Part shown: one piece after another, positions 29,093-37,353 of the stretch | How the letters are laid out: every line of letters starts with the position of its first letter | Numbering within the stretch: the stretch's first letter is position 1 | NCBI RefSeq assembly: GCF_003992315.1 | Contig: NZ_RQVE01000005.1 | Location: 62,001 to 126,000, forward strand | Length of the DNA stretch: 64,000 nucleotides | Direction of reading: 5' to 3' | Source of the DNA: Veillonella sp. 3891 | Lineage (GTDB): Bacteria; Bacillota; Negativicutes; Veillonellales; Veillonellaceae | Notes under the pieces: model-generated | The model's input: only the letters and a program-made list of their open reading frames with translations | What the model was told of the DNA's origin: nothing | Databases searched by the model: none | Translations under genes and position numbers: made by a program

Positions 29093-29605
29093 TTAATCAT
29101 CATTTTCTTCCTTCAGCAATGTTCTTAGCACTGCTAATCGAGGATCTACCACAAAGGATTCACAAGAGCATGGTGAAACATTTTGATCTGCTCCACACTG
29201 AACACACAATCCTTTGCAATCATCCTGACATAACACTTGAGAGGGCTCATTGATGATTAATGTTTCCCGAATGGTCTCCGTTAGATCAATTTCTTCCCCA
29301 TCGAAAGAAATTATATCATCGTCTCCATTGTTGGAATGTGTAACACCAAAAGTCTCTTCAAATGGAACAGTATGGGTATAATTAGTATCGGTTAAGCATC
29401 TTGAGCACTCATATTGTCCATTTGTTGTTATGGTACCATTCACCACATAATGTTGACCATCATAACGAAGCTCACCACTAATGGTTATATCATGACGGCT
29501 CCAAGGAAAAGCAGATACGTCACCAAGATCATTACCTGATGTCGTACATAGAAAAGGGACAACACGTCCAATCTGTTCTTTTGCTTGCTCTACTTGCAGT
29601 TTCAT
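29093..29605 (-). CDS. YceD family protein (DUF177)
   Basis: A 170-residue member of the DUF177/YceD family, linked to 23S rRNA accumulation and usually found beside rpmF, as here. The central region has [20 protein letters not shown] near residue 75. The C-terminal Cys-rich segment ([18 protein letters not shown]) near residues 125-150 is the family signature and may bind zinc. The ribosome site is GAGG with ATG at 29605. Confidence 0.93.
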   Translation of the reverse strand: MKLQVEQAKEQIGRVVPFLCTTSGNDLGDVSAFPWSRHDITISGELRYDGQHYVVNGTITTNGQYECSRCLTDTNYTHTVPFEETFGVTHSNNGDDDIISFDGEEIDLTETIRETLIINEPSQVLCQDDCKGLCVQCGADQNVSPCSCESFVVDPRLAVLRTLLKEENDD

Positions 29606-29625
29606 AATTTTACCTCGACTATACT

Positions 29626-29654
29626 ATTATAGCTACCTATACTATCTTTGTCAA
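29626..29654 (-). promoter_or_regulatory. Consensus promoter of yceD-rpmF
   Basis: Minus strand: perfect -35 TTGACA (29649-29654), 17-base spacer and perfect -10 TATAAT (29626-29631). The leader is only about 15 bases, as expected for a strong housekeeping promoter of a ribosomal-protein operon. Confidence 0.85.
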
Positions 29655-29722
29655 ATGCTAGCCCCTATATGTTGTTAAGTTTTCATAAAACTCATACAAG
29701 ACATAGCACTCAACGCTCATGT

Positions 29723-29749
29723 GAAAAAGAGCTCTCCTTATGGAGAGCC
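29723..29749 (-). terminator. Rho-independent terminator after rubredoxin
   Basis: On minus GGCTCTCC / GGAGAGCT with a 4-base loop runs into CTTTTTC. Confidence 0.8.
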
Positions 29750-29783
29750 CTTATGTATGTGGATTAATTTATCGAAAAATTAA

Positions 29784-29921
29784 TTACATTTCTTCGAATT
29801 GGTCTTTACCAACCCCACAAACTGGGCAAAGGTAATCAGCTGGTTGATCTTCGAATTTAACGCCTTCAACAGCTTCGTCGTAAACCCAACCGCATACTAC
29901 GCAAACGTATTTTTTATCCAT
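29784..29921 (-). CDS. Rubredoxin, short form
   Basis: A small iron-binding electron carrier. The 45-residue protein has the two Cys knuckles CVVCG and [12 protein letters not shown], which hold one Fe. Classical rubredoxins are 52-54 residues. Here the loop between the first knuckle and the second is about 8 residues shorter ([12 protein letters not shown], without the usual DPAxGDPDNGI-like stretch). I used the ATG at 29921, preceded by AAGGTGG; the longer frame runs into the promoter. In anaerobes it would feed oxygen- or peroxide-reducing enzymes. It is a monocistronic gene with its own promoter and terminator. Confidence 0.9.
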   Translation of the reverse strand: MDKKYVCVVCGWVYDEAVEGVKFEDQPADYLCPVCGVGKDQFEEM

Positions 29922-29976
29922 TATGTGCACCACCTTTCGTACTAAAAGATTTGTCTCAGATACTTCATCTGTAAAC

Positions 29977-30005
29977 AGTATACCACCACAATCGAAAACT
30001 TTCAA
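29977..30005 (-). promoter_or_regulatory. Promoter of rubredoxin gene
   Basis: Minus strand: -35 TTGAAA (30000-30005), 17-base spacer, -10 TATACT (29977-29982). It gives a leader of about 50 bases. No gene is visible between it and the TPM gene at 30112. Confidence 0.7.
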
Positions 30006-30111
30006 TATATTCTCAATCATTTTCTATGTTATTTTTAGATACCTATTTGCAAACTATGCATAGCAAATCAATGGTACAACACAGGGAATATTATCAACGA
30101 ATACATATCTG

Positions 30112-30882
30112 TCACCATCTACGACTGGCTCCTCCACCTCCAGAGGAGCCACCGCCAAATCCACCGAATCCGCCGCCACCGGAACGGCCAGATCCACCTC
30201 CACGACCAGAGGCCAATATCCAAAGGATAGATTGAGTAATTGCTCCGCCCAAAAATGTCATATCCACTATGATTAAGGCCAAGATACCTACACCAATCAA
30301 CAATAATTGGAAAGGACTTAGTTCAATAGAATCTTGCTTTGCATGGATTCGACTGCCATCAATACTCACTCCATACTCTTTGCTGACCTCACCTACTAGC
30401 ACTTTATAGGTTTCCATGACGCCAGGTCCAAACTTTCCTTTTTGAAAGTACGGTATAGCATATTGATCTAGGATTTCTCCAGCTTTCCCATCATTGATAG
30501 CACCTTCTAATCCATAGCCTACTTCAATGCGCATTTGCTTGTCCTTTAGGGCAATTAAAAAAAGTACTCCATTATTTTTTTCTTTGTCACCAATTCCCCA
30601 AGCACGAAAGACACGGTTCGCGTAATCTGATACATCCTCACCATCTAAGGTCGGAATCAATAAGACTGCAATTTGCGCTTTTGTTTTCTTTTGAAGTTCT
30701 AAGCCCATATGGTTCATGGTATATATTTCTTCTTTTGTCAGAGTTTGTGTTTGATCTAATACATATCCATTCTTAGGCGGATTGGGCACATCTAAGGCAA
30801 GCACAGATAGACTGCAAAAAAACAACAGCGTCGTTACAAATACAGCACTAAGAATCGTAGACCATGCAAATTTTCTCCTCAT
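30112..30882 (-). CDS. TPM-domain (YgcG-like) membrane protein with Gly-rich tail
   Basis: A 256-residue envelope protein. It has a signal peptide or anchor (residues ~8-30) and a TPM domain: VPNPPKNGYVLDQTQTLTKE, then ELQKKTKAQIAVLLIPTLDG, NGVLFLIALKDKQMRIEVGYGLEGAINDG.. with GxxxxxAINDG. One C-terminal membrane helix (~195-220) is followed by a Gly/Ser-rich tail ending in Arg-Arg-Trp. Such proteins are linked to photosystem or cytochrome assembly or to acid phosphatase activity; the bacterial role is unclear. LemA, its common partner, lies 73 bases upstream. Confidence 0.85.
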   Translation of the reverse strand: MRRKFAWSTILSAVFVTTLLFFCSLSVLALDVPNPPKNGYVLDQTQTLTKEEIYTMNHMGLELQKKTKAQIAVLLIPTLDGEDVSDYANRVFRAWGIGDKEKNNGVLFLIALKDKQMRIEVGYGLEGAINDGKAGEILDQYAIPYFQKGKFGPGVMETYKVLVGEVSKEYGVSIDGSRIHAKQDSIELSPFQLLLIGVGILALIIVDMTFLGGAITQSILWILASGRGGGSGRSGGGGFGGFGGGSSGGGGASRRW

Positions 30883-30955
30883 CCAACCTCCTCATCATAA
30901 GTAACCTCTGTCATACACCCTATGATTTATAAGCGATTCTACACTGAGCCCTCAA

Positions 30956-31510
30956 CTAAAACTGTACTTTAGGTGCACTTTGCGCCCCTTGATCTGCTTC
31001 AAAATATGGTTTTACTTGGAATCCCATTGGACTAGCAATTAATGATGTCGGCAATGTACGAATTTTCATATTATAGGCTTGTACACTTCCATTATAATCC
31101 TTACGTGCCACGGCAATACGATTTTCCGTTCCCGCTAATTCATCTTGCAAGGCTCTAAAATTAGCATCAGCTTTTAAATTTGGGTAATTTTCCACTACCA
31201 CCAACAAACGGCTCAAAGCACTACTCAACTCTTGATTGGCTTTCGCTGTTTCTTCCACTGTTTTGGCACCACCTAGTTTAGCTCTTGCATCGGCTACAGC
31301 TTGAATTGTATCCTTTTCATGTGTTGCATAGCCTTTTACTGTATTTACCAAATTCGGAATTAAATCAGAACGACGTTGCAATTGTGTTTGTACTTGTGCC
31401 CATTGTCCATTCACTTGTTCTTCTGTTTGTACTAAACCATTATAAGAACTGAATATCCAAATTAAAATAACTCCCACAATGCCTAAACCAATTAACCACG
31501 ACTTTTTCAT
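30956..31510 (-). CDS. LemA family protein
   Basis: A 184-residue membrane protein with an N-terminal helix (SWLIGLGIVGVILIWIF) and a soluble helical bundle typical of LemA: YNGLVQTEEQVNGQWAQVQ, RRSDLIPNLVNTVKGYATHE, and LQDELAGTENRIAVARKDYN. The C-terminus ends KPYFEADQGAQSAPKVQF, as in relatives. Start at 31510 behind AGGAGG. It pairs with the TPM gene in an operon; the function of the pair is not established. Confidence 0.92.
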   Translation of the reverse strand: MKKSWLIGLGIVGVILIWIFSSYNGLVQTEEQVNGQWAQVQTQLQRRSDLIPNLVNTVKGYATHEKDTIQAVADARAKLGGAKTVEETAKANQELSSALSRLLVVVENYPNLKADANFRALQDELAGTENRIAVARKDYNGSVQAYNMKIRTLPTSLIASPMGFQVKPYFEADQGAQSAPKVQF

Positions 31511-31678
31511 AAGTCCTCCTTTACAATGTATATTCCTTTTGTATGTACCTCTATTATACATCGTTTTTATCATCTTTTATAGCACCTATATTTTTTCATT
31601 CTATTGAGCTATAATGAAAGCATGTTGAAAGTCCCAGTGATTCTGATAGATGAATCGCTACTCTATATAGGAGGTATT

Positions 31679-32617
31679 ATGAAAACTAGCTTAACAGAAT
31701 TATTAGGTATCCGATACCCTATTATCCAAGGTGCTATGGCTTGGACATCAGAACATACCTTAGCAGCATCTGTGGCTAATGCAGGTGGTACAGGAGTCAT
31801 TGCCACGGGCGGTCGTGACACGGAATGGGTACGGCAAGAAATCCGTCAATGCAAATCTTTAACTGATAAACCATTCGGTGTCAACTTAATGTTAATGGCG
31901 CCTAACTTAGATGATATCCTAGCTGTTATCGTAGAAGAGAAACCGGCTTTCGTTACATTAGGTGCAGGGAATCCAGTTCCTTTTATCGAACCATTACATG
32001 CGGCAGGCATCAAAGTCATCCCTGTGGTGCCAAATGTAAAATTAGCTAAACGCGTAGCAGCTGCTGGAGCTGATGCTATCATCATCGAGGGTCAAGAAGC
32101 TGGTGGCCACATTGGTACACAAACAACGATGGCATTGCTAGAAAACGTTGTACCAGAAGTAACTATCCCTGTGGTCATCGCTGGCGGTATCGTTGATGGC
32201 CGTGGACTTGCTGCTGGTCTTACTATGGGAGCTGCTGGCGTTCAAATGGGATCTCGCTTTATCTTAGCGGAAGAATGCAAAATGCATCAAAACTGTAAAG
32301 AGGCTATTATCAATGCTACTGATACAGACTCCACAGTGACAGGCCTTACTTTCAATCACGGTGTACGTGGCCTTAAAAGTGAATTCACAGCTCGTTATTT
32401 AGAAGCTGAATACAGTTGCGCTCCTAAAAGTGAGTTAACTGCTATGGCTATCGGTACGAATAAAAAAGCTGCCGTTGATGGAGATACTGTAAATGGTGTT
32501 GTACAAGTTGGACAAGGCTTAAACCGTTTAACACACGTGGAACCTGCAAAAGCTATCGTGGAATCCGTTGTGGCAGAAGCTAAAGAGGCTATCAAGCAGG
32601 CTCAACGCTTTATCTAA
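31679..32617 (+). CDS. fabK: Enoyl-ACP reductase II (FabK, FMN-dependent)
   Basis: Catalyses the last reduction of fatty-acid elongation using NADH and FMN. It has 312 residues in a nitronate-monooxygenase-like barrel. LGIRYPIIQGAMAWTSEH comes first, then KPFGVNLMLMAPN, VTLGAGNP, VIPVVPNVKLAKRVAAAGAD, EGQEAGGHIGTQTT, then AGGIVDGRGLAAGLTMGAAG and MGSRFILAEEC. These align well with streptococcal FabK. The ATG at 31679 is behind AGGAGG. This is one of only two plus-strand genes. It is divergent from lemA, and no other fab genes are adjacent. A generic nitronate monooxygenase is less likely. Confidence 0.88.
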   Translation: MKTSLTELLGIRYPIIQGAMAWTSEHTLAASVANAGGTGVIATGGRDTEWVRQEIRQCKSLTDKPFGVNLMLMAPNLDDILAVIVEEKPAFVTLGAGNPVPFIEPLHAAGIKVIPVVPNVKLAKRVAAAGADAIIIEGQEAGGHIGTQTTMALLENVVPEVTIPVVIAGGIVDGRGLAAGLTMGAAGVQMGSRFILAEECKMHQNCKEAIINATDTDSTVTGLTFNHGVRGLKSEFTARYLEAEYSCAPKSELTAMAIGTNKKAAVDGDTVNGVVQVGQGLNRLTHVEPAKAIVESVVAEAKEAIKQAQRFI

Positions 32618-32738
32618 TCGTTTGTAGTTACTAATTAGTACAATTATATTTTTATGTATATACATTTCATTGCCTTACCGTGTAAGTTGTGATAGGCATT
32701 AACACTAATTCTATACATACATTATACAGGAGGATAGT

Positions 32739-33287
32739 ATGTTACCATTTAAAGGAAAATATCCAAAATTAGATCCAAAAAGTCACGCTATGCCAGGCGC
32801 TGAACTAGCAGGTGACGTAGAATTAAAGGAATATGCCTCTGTATGGCAAAATGTATCCGCTCGCGGAGATGTGAATAAAATTGTTGTCGGTCGTTACTCC
32901 AATGTGCAAGACAATTCTGTACTCCATGTAGACGATGATCACGCTTGTATCCTTGGCGACTTTGTAACCATCGGTCACAGTGCCATCATCCACGCATCCA
33001 CTTTGGAAGACCACGTATTAGTCGGCATGGGAGCTATCGTTCTTAGCCGTTGTCACATCGGTCGTGGTTCCATCATCGGTGCAGGCGCTCTTGTGTTAGA
33101 AGGTACAGAAATTCCTCCCTACTCCTTAGTCGTAGGTAGCCCTGCCAAAGTGATTCGCACAGACGAAAAAATGATTGAAAAAATCCATAACCAAGCTGTG
33201 AAATACAAAACATTGTGGACCAAAGAATATGGATTCTTGCCAGATGCAGATGGCGAAGTATGGGATCCTAGTCAAACTATTGTGTAA
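32739..33287 (+). CDS. Gamma-carbonic anhydrase family (left-handed beta-helix) protein
   Basis: A 182-residue hexapeptide-repeat protein: residues ~25-125 show repeated I/V/L-G-x4 turns (VVGRYSNVQDNSVLHVD; VTIGHSAIIHAST; VGMGAIVLSRCHIGRGSIIG). Three His that would hold zinc are visible (VLHVDDD, IGHSAIIH). The C-terminus has SLVVGSPAKVIR, then a helical tail. Typical products are trimers. Carbonic anhydrase activity is possible but not shown by sequence; acyltransferase-like roles are known in the fold. It follows fabK on plus with a 121-base gap and an AGGAGG site. Confidence 0.87.
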   Translation: MLPFKGKYPKLDPKSHAMPGAELAGDVELKEYASVWQNVSARGDVNKIVVGRYSNVQDNSVLHVDDDHACILGDFVTIGHSAIIHASTLEDHVLVGMGAIVLSRCHIGRGSIIGAGALVLEGTEIPPYSLVVGSPAKVIRTDEKMIEKIHNQAVKYKTLWTKEYGFLPDADGEVWDPSQTIV

Positions 33288-33307
33288 ATATATATAATCA
33301 AATACTA

Positions 33308-33347
33308 AAAAAGAGCTCTATGACAATTGCCATACAGCTCTTTTTTT
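33308..33347 (+). terminator. Rho-independent terminator after the gamma-CA gene
   Basis: A hairpin GAGCT-TATG / CATA-AGCTC is followed by TTTTTTT on plus. Leading A bases could let it act weakly on minus as well. Confidence 0.8.
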
Positions 33348-33496
33348 ATTTACACTTTATATCTCATTATCTTGTAATTGTGCATACCTATTATCTTATA
33401 GCAGAAAATACGTTATTAAACGTATCCTCGCCTTTTATAAAACACTTGTTATCATTATTTTACTCTCATACACATTTAATTTCAATATCAGTCAAT

Positions 33497-33536
33497 ATAA
33501 AAACGGATATTTGACATGACAGTTCAAATATCCGTT
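33497..33536 (-). terminator. Rho-independent terminator after nrdG
   Basis: A 12-bp perfect stem ACGGATATTTGA / TCAAATATCCGT is followed on minus by TTTTATATT. Between the two terminators (33348-33496) I see only AT-rich sequence. Confidence 0.8.
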
Positions 33537-33566
33537 ATTTTATGATATTAACTTAGGTAGCGTGTA

Positions 33567-34064
33567 TTACTCCATATACAAAACTACTTCCCCACGTTGT
33601 AGAGATTGTCGTATATCAATAATTCGCTGATTACTACTCCCTCTAAAGGCTAAGCCTGGATCTCTTAGAGCATCCACAAATTTCCCATCAACTAAAATAT
33701 GGCATCGTTCTAATAAGGCTCGTTTATTAGGACACCCTATGAGTTCTTCATAAGTATAACCCGAGTAGACCCAAATTGGTTTCTGCGGCGCAACTGTTAG
33801 CACTCTATCAACTAGAGGTAGTAATCCATCTACATTTTGAAAAGGCTCTCCCCCTAATAAGGTTAATCCACTACAAGCAGGAGCACTGACATAGGAAAGT
33901 AATCTTTCAGTATCTGATTCTTTCCACTCCTCACCAGCAGAAAAATCTTGATATTCTTCATTAAAGCAATTATAGCAACAATGGGTGCAACCCGTAACAA
34001 ATAAGGATGTACGAATGCCTTCACCATTAGCAATATCATATTGTCTAAGCTGTCCATATCGCAT
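33567..34064 (-). CDS. nrdG: Anaerobic ribonucleotide reductase activating protein
   Basis: Radical-SAM enzyme that installs the glycyl radical on NrdD. It has 165 residues. The iron-sulphur motif CTHCCYNC (CX3CX2C) is near residue 27, with NGEGIRTSLFVTGC before it. SAM-binding GGEPFQN is near 80, and IWVYSGYTYEEL after it. I used the ATG at 34064 (AAGGA site, 6-base spacing). It lies 25 bases after nrdD, the usual order. Confidence 0.95.
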   Translation of the reverse strand: MRYGQLRQYDIANGEGIRTSLFVTGCTHCCYNCFNEEYQDFSAGEEWKESDTERLLSYVSAPACSGLTLLGGEPFQNVDGLLPLVDRVLTVAPQKPIWVYSGYTYEELIGCPNKRALLERCHILVDGKFVDALRDPGLAFRGSSNQRIIDIRQSLQRGEVVLYME

Positions 34065-34089
34065 AGTACATCCTTCTTTCATACTAGTC

Positions 34090-36240
34090 TTAAATGTGCA
34101 TCACACGATCTTTAATTTCTTTTGTACGACCTTCATTCCAGAAGTTTTCCCCTAAGTAACCGCAGGTTCTACGAATCACCGTCAAAGTATCACGATTCGT
34201 ATTGTGGCATCGTGGGCATTCCCATTGCACGTCATCATTCACAATAATCTCACCGTCAAAGCCACATTCATGGCAATAGTCAGATTTTGTATTAAACTCT
34301 GCATAGGAAATCGTATCATAAATATACTGCATCATCGTCAATAAAGCAGGAATATTATTGTTCATATTAGGAATTTCAGCATAGGAAATGCATCCACCTG
34401 TGGAGAGACGTTGAAACTCTGATTCAAAAGCAAATTTATCAAATACATTGATTTCTTCACGTACATTCACATGATAACTATTGGTGTAATATCCTTTATC
34501 AGTAATATCCGGAATCTCACCAAAACGAGCTCTATCAATGGAAGAGAAACGGTTAGTTAAACTTTCAGCTGGCGTACCATATAAAGCAAATCCGATATTG
34601 TGTTTGCTGCGCCATTCTTCTGTAGCATTGTGCAATCGTTCCATCACTTTTCTAGCAAAACGATGACCCTCCTCCGACGTATTTGATGTACCTACAATGA
34701 GCTTTGTCGCTTCATATAAGCCAATATAACCCAAAGATATCGTCGCATATCCACCTTCTAATAAAGGTCGAATAGGCGCCCCTTTAGGAAGACGTGCAAT
34801 GGCACCATATTGCCAGTGAATAGGAGATACATCGCTTGTGACATCTTTCAATAGTTCATAACGGAACAACAATGCTTTTTCAGCTAAGCCCAAGCGCTTT
34901 TCTAAAATATCAAAGAAAACATCTTCCTTACCTTGCGACAAAATACCAATTTGAGGCAAGTTAAGGCTCACCACACCTATATTAAAACGACCATTGAATA
35001 CATATTCTCCTCGGTCATTTTTCCAAGGAGATAAGAAGGAACGGCATCCCATAGGGGCAAATACATTGCCTTCATAAATTTCTTTCATCTTTTTCGCAGA
35101 AATATAGTCCGGATACATTCGTTTTGCTGTACATTGTGCAGCTAACTCAGTTAAATAATAGTATTCACTATGAGGGTGAACATTATGCTCATCCAATACA
35201 TAAATCAGCTTAGGAAAGGCCGGTGTAATATATACATCTGCCTCATTTTTAATACCCTGTATGCGTTGCATTAAAATCTCTTCATCAATTAAAGCAGCCT
35301 CTTTTGCTAACTCACTGGATGGATCAAAATGCATAAACAATGTCACAAAAGGAGCTTGCCCATTGGTCGTCATTAATGTATTAATTTGATACTGAATGGT
35401 TTGAATCCCATCTTTCACTTCTTTTTTCGTCCGTTGCCAAGCAATTTCTTCTGCTTTTGCTACATCTGGAGCCATACCATACACTTCGACCTGTTCTTGT
35501 AAAGTTAACTCTAAATATTTATCATAGGATTTTCTTACATAAGGCGCCAAAATGCGGTCAATCCCATTAATACTTTGACCACCATATTGACCAGAAGCAA
35601 CCTGTGCAATAATTTGTGTCGTCACCGTACATGCTACTTGGAATGACTTCGGTGTATCAATGCGTTTACCATTGATAACTGTTCCATTGGTTAGCATATC
35701 TTCTAAATTCACTAAACAACAATTGAACATAGGCTGGATGATATAATCCATATCATGAAAATGAATAGCCCCGCTATCATGCGCTTGTACAATATCTGTA
35801 GGAATTAACTTTCTGCGAGCAATATCTTTACTTACTTCTCCAGCGATTAAATCACGTTGTGTGGATACAATAGAAGCATCTTTATTGGAATTTTCATCAA
35901 GAACTGCCACATTTGATTTATTCAATAAACCAAATACATCTTTATCCGTTGTGTTTTCTACACGTTTGAAAGCTTGCACTGCTTTATAATTTTCATAGGC
36001 CCGTGCTGTTGCAGGATTATTATTCTCTAGGAGTTTATAGTACACTTGCTCTTCGATAGCATAGATTGTAATATTACGCCCCATTTTTTCTGCATAGGTT
36101 TCAATTTCATCAGAAATTTTCAAAGCTAATCCAGGTGTATATACTCCTGTACTACTATGCATAGCCTTTTCGATAGCCACAATAATTTTTTCTTTATCGA
36201 AATCAGCAATCGTGCCATCTCTTTTTATCACGTGTATCAT
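34090..36240 (-). CDS. nrdD: Anaerobic ribonucleoside-triphosphate reductase
   Basis: Class III reductase that makes dNTPs without oxygen. It has 716 residues. An N-terminal ATP-cone (residues ~1-95: VIKRDGTIADFDKEKIIVAIEKA) comes first, then the barrel (HDSGAIHFHDMDYI; GGQSINGIDRILAPYV; FAPMGCRSFLSPW). A zinc site of four Cys (CHECG...CPRC) lies near 645-665. The C-terminal glycyl-radical loop RRTCGYLGENFWNEGRTKEI completes it. It is preceded by a long structured leader with its own promoter and an internal terminator (see 36376-36602). Confidence 0.97.
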   Translation of the reverse strand: MIHVIKRDGTIADFDKEKIIVAIEKAMHSSTGVYTPGLALKISDEIETYAEKMGRNITIYAIEEQVYYKLLENNNPATARAYENYKAVQAFKRVENTTDKDVFGLLNKSNVAVLDENSNKDASIVSTQRDLIAGEVSKDIARRKLIPTDIVQAHDSGAIHFHDMDYIIQPMFNCCLVNLEDMLTNGTVINGKRIDTPKSFQVACTVTTQIIAQVASGQYGGQSINGIDRILAPYVRKSYDKYLELTLQEQVEVYGMAPDVAKAEEIAWQRTKKEVKDGIQTIQYQINTLMTTNGQAPFVTLFMHFDPSSELAKEAALIDEEILMQRIQGIKNEADVYITPAFPKLIYVLDEHNVHPHSEYYYLTELAAQCTAKRMYPDYISAKKMKEIYEGNVFAPMGCRSFLSPWKNDRGEYVFNGRFNIGVVSLNLPQIGILSQGKEDVFFDILEKRLGLAEKALLFRYELLKDVTSDVSPIHWQYGAIARLPKGAPIRPLLEGGYATISLGYIGLYEATKLIVGTSNTSEEGHRFARKVMERLHNATEEWRSKHNIGFALYGTPAESLTNRFSSIDRARFGEIPDITDKGYYTNSYHVNVREEINVFDKFAFESEFQRLSTGGCISYAEIPNMNNNIPALLTMMQYIYDTISYAEFNTKSDYCHECGFDGEIIVNDDVQWECPRCHNTNRDTLTVIRRTCGYLGENFWNEGRTKEIKDRVMHI

Positions 36241-36375
36241 AATATAGCCTCCTATTTACTCGCTGCATCGCTCAAATAATCACAACGGAGCAGTATCGAT
36301 TTAGTATGAATCATACATACAATGTATAAACAAAGATATACATACTATGTAGATGTTGATCAATATTTGGACATA

Positions 36376-36396
36376 TAAAAAGAGCACTCTATGCTC
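36376..36396 (-). terminator. Terminator hairpin inside the nrdD leader
   Basis: On minus AGGAGCA / TGCTCTT with a 5-base loop runs into TTTTTATA. It lies after the structured leader element and about 135 bases before the nrdD start. It could be a regulated (attenuator) terminator or the end of a separate small RNA. Confidence 0.7.
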
Positions 36397-36418
36397 CTAT
36401 CCAACTTCTGTCTACACA

Positions 36419-36571
36419 TGTAGATAATTCTTACTTAACCTGTAGTGCCTAGGCATTTTATAAGTTCCAAAAAATATCTCGCTTCTTCGGAGCACCTATG
36501 TAAAGTGTCTTAAATCTACATTTATAACATAAGATTGCCACTATTGGTTACCCTTATGGGATTCGTTATAA
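36419..36571 (-). ncRNA. Candidate two-domain regulatory leader (riboswitch-like) of nrdDG
   Basis: Directly after a promoter the minus strand can form two enclosed domains. Domain 1 (36522-36571) is closed by TTATAAC / GTTATAA and holds two hairpins, CCCATAAGGG and CCAATAGTGG. Domain 2 (36419-36520) is closed by TGTAGAT / ATCTACA and holds conserved-looking unpaired stretches. The 3' arm of that closing helix can instead pair with the next bases (TCTAC-ATGT-GTAGA), and a terminator follows. This is the layout of a riboswitch that works by transcription attenuation. I could not match it to a class I know. Structure is read by eye only. Confidence 0.5.
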
Positions 36572-36573
36572 TT

Positions 36574-36602
36574 AGTTTACTATATATTGTAGTTCATTTC
36601 AA
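36574..36602 (-). promoter_or_regulatory. Promoter of the nrdD leader
   Basis: Minus strand: -35 TTGAAA (36597-36602), 17-base spacer, -10 TAAACT (36574-36579). Transcription would start at about 36567, at the edge of domain 1 of the leader. From 36607 to 36770 only AT-rich sequence is seen. Confidence 0.55.
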
Positions 36603-36773
36603 TAAAAACCACTATATCATGTATATCAATTAGATATAACATTGATGTAAAAATTAGTAGAATCACACTTTTATAGAGAACTATATTCCATTATTCTTTG
36701 AAAATTGCCTAGGATAAAGACTTTCGAATAATGACAAATAGATATAGAACATTGGTTGACATCTTCCAAATAA

Positions 36774-36806
36774 TAAAAGCGACCAAATCCAAAAAGATTT
36801 GATCGC
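36774..36806 (-). terminator. Rho-independent terminator after bioY
   Basis: On minus GCGATCAAATC / GATTTGGTCGC with a loop of T bases runs into TTTTATT, 17 bases after the bioY stop. Confidence 0.85.
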
Positions 36807-36822
36807 CATTTCACACAGATAA

Positions 36823-37353
36823 TTAGAATTTAATTTTTGTAGCAATCCATGCAGATAAAATTGCTTTTATAATATCACCAATAACAAATGGATAGAACAA
36901 AATACCCAAAGCTTTTTGCAATCCATCAGCAGTGAATGGTATGCTTGCAACAGACATGAAGTACGGCACTGCCGCTACATAGGTAATCACAATACTTACT
37001 ACCGTAGCTACTACAGCATATCTAAGGAAACTTTTTTCTGTTCCCTTTAAACAACTAACCGCAGTATAAGCGATAGGCCAAATCAAAATAAATCCGCCTG
37101 TAGGACCAAGTATTTTTCCCATGCCACCAGTAAATCCAGTAAATACAGGTAATCCAACTGCTCCTAACAGTACATAGACTAATAATGTCAAAAACGCTTG
37201 TTTTGGTGGCAAAAGTAAACCAATCAAACACAAGGCAATGGTAATTAAAGAAATCATTCCCACACCCATAGGGTTTGGAATCGATAATTGTGCCATTACA
37301 CAGGCTAGTGCCACTAATAACGCCATTTTTGTCAAATCTCTAGTCTGTAACAT
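36823..37353 (-). CDS. bioY: Biotin transporter BioY
   Basis: Substrate-binding S component of an ECF-type biotin importer. It has 176 residues with about six membrane helices and the family motifs ALACVMAQLSIPNPMGVGMIS, GAVGLPVFTGFTGGMGKILGPTGGFILI (GxxGxPVF and GPTGGF) and a C-terminal FVIGDIIKAILSAW. No ATPase or T subunit is adjacent, so it uses shared energising subunits or works alone. Its start overlaps the end of the hotdog-fold gene by 14 bases, so the two are translationally coupled. Confidence 0.95.
   Translation of the reverse strand: MLQTRDLTKMALLVALACVMAQLSIPNPMGVGMISLITIALCLIGLLLPPKQAFLTLLVYVLLGAVGLPVFTGFTGGMGKILGPTGGFILIWPIAYTAVSCLKGTEKSFLRYAVVATVVSIVITYVAAVPYFMSVASIPFTADGLQKALGILFYPFVIGDIIKAILSAWIATKIKF

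Noticed and set aside
36419-36520. Glycine riboswitch, suggested by CCGAAG and an AGGCA..AGG stretch
   Set aside because: The remaining conserved positions and helices of that class are missing, and nrdD is not a glycine gene.
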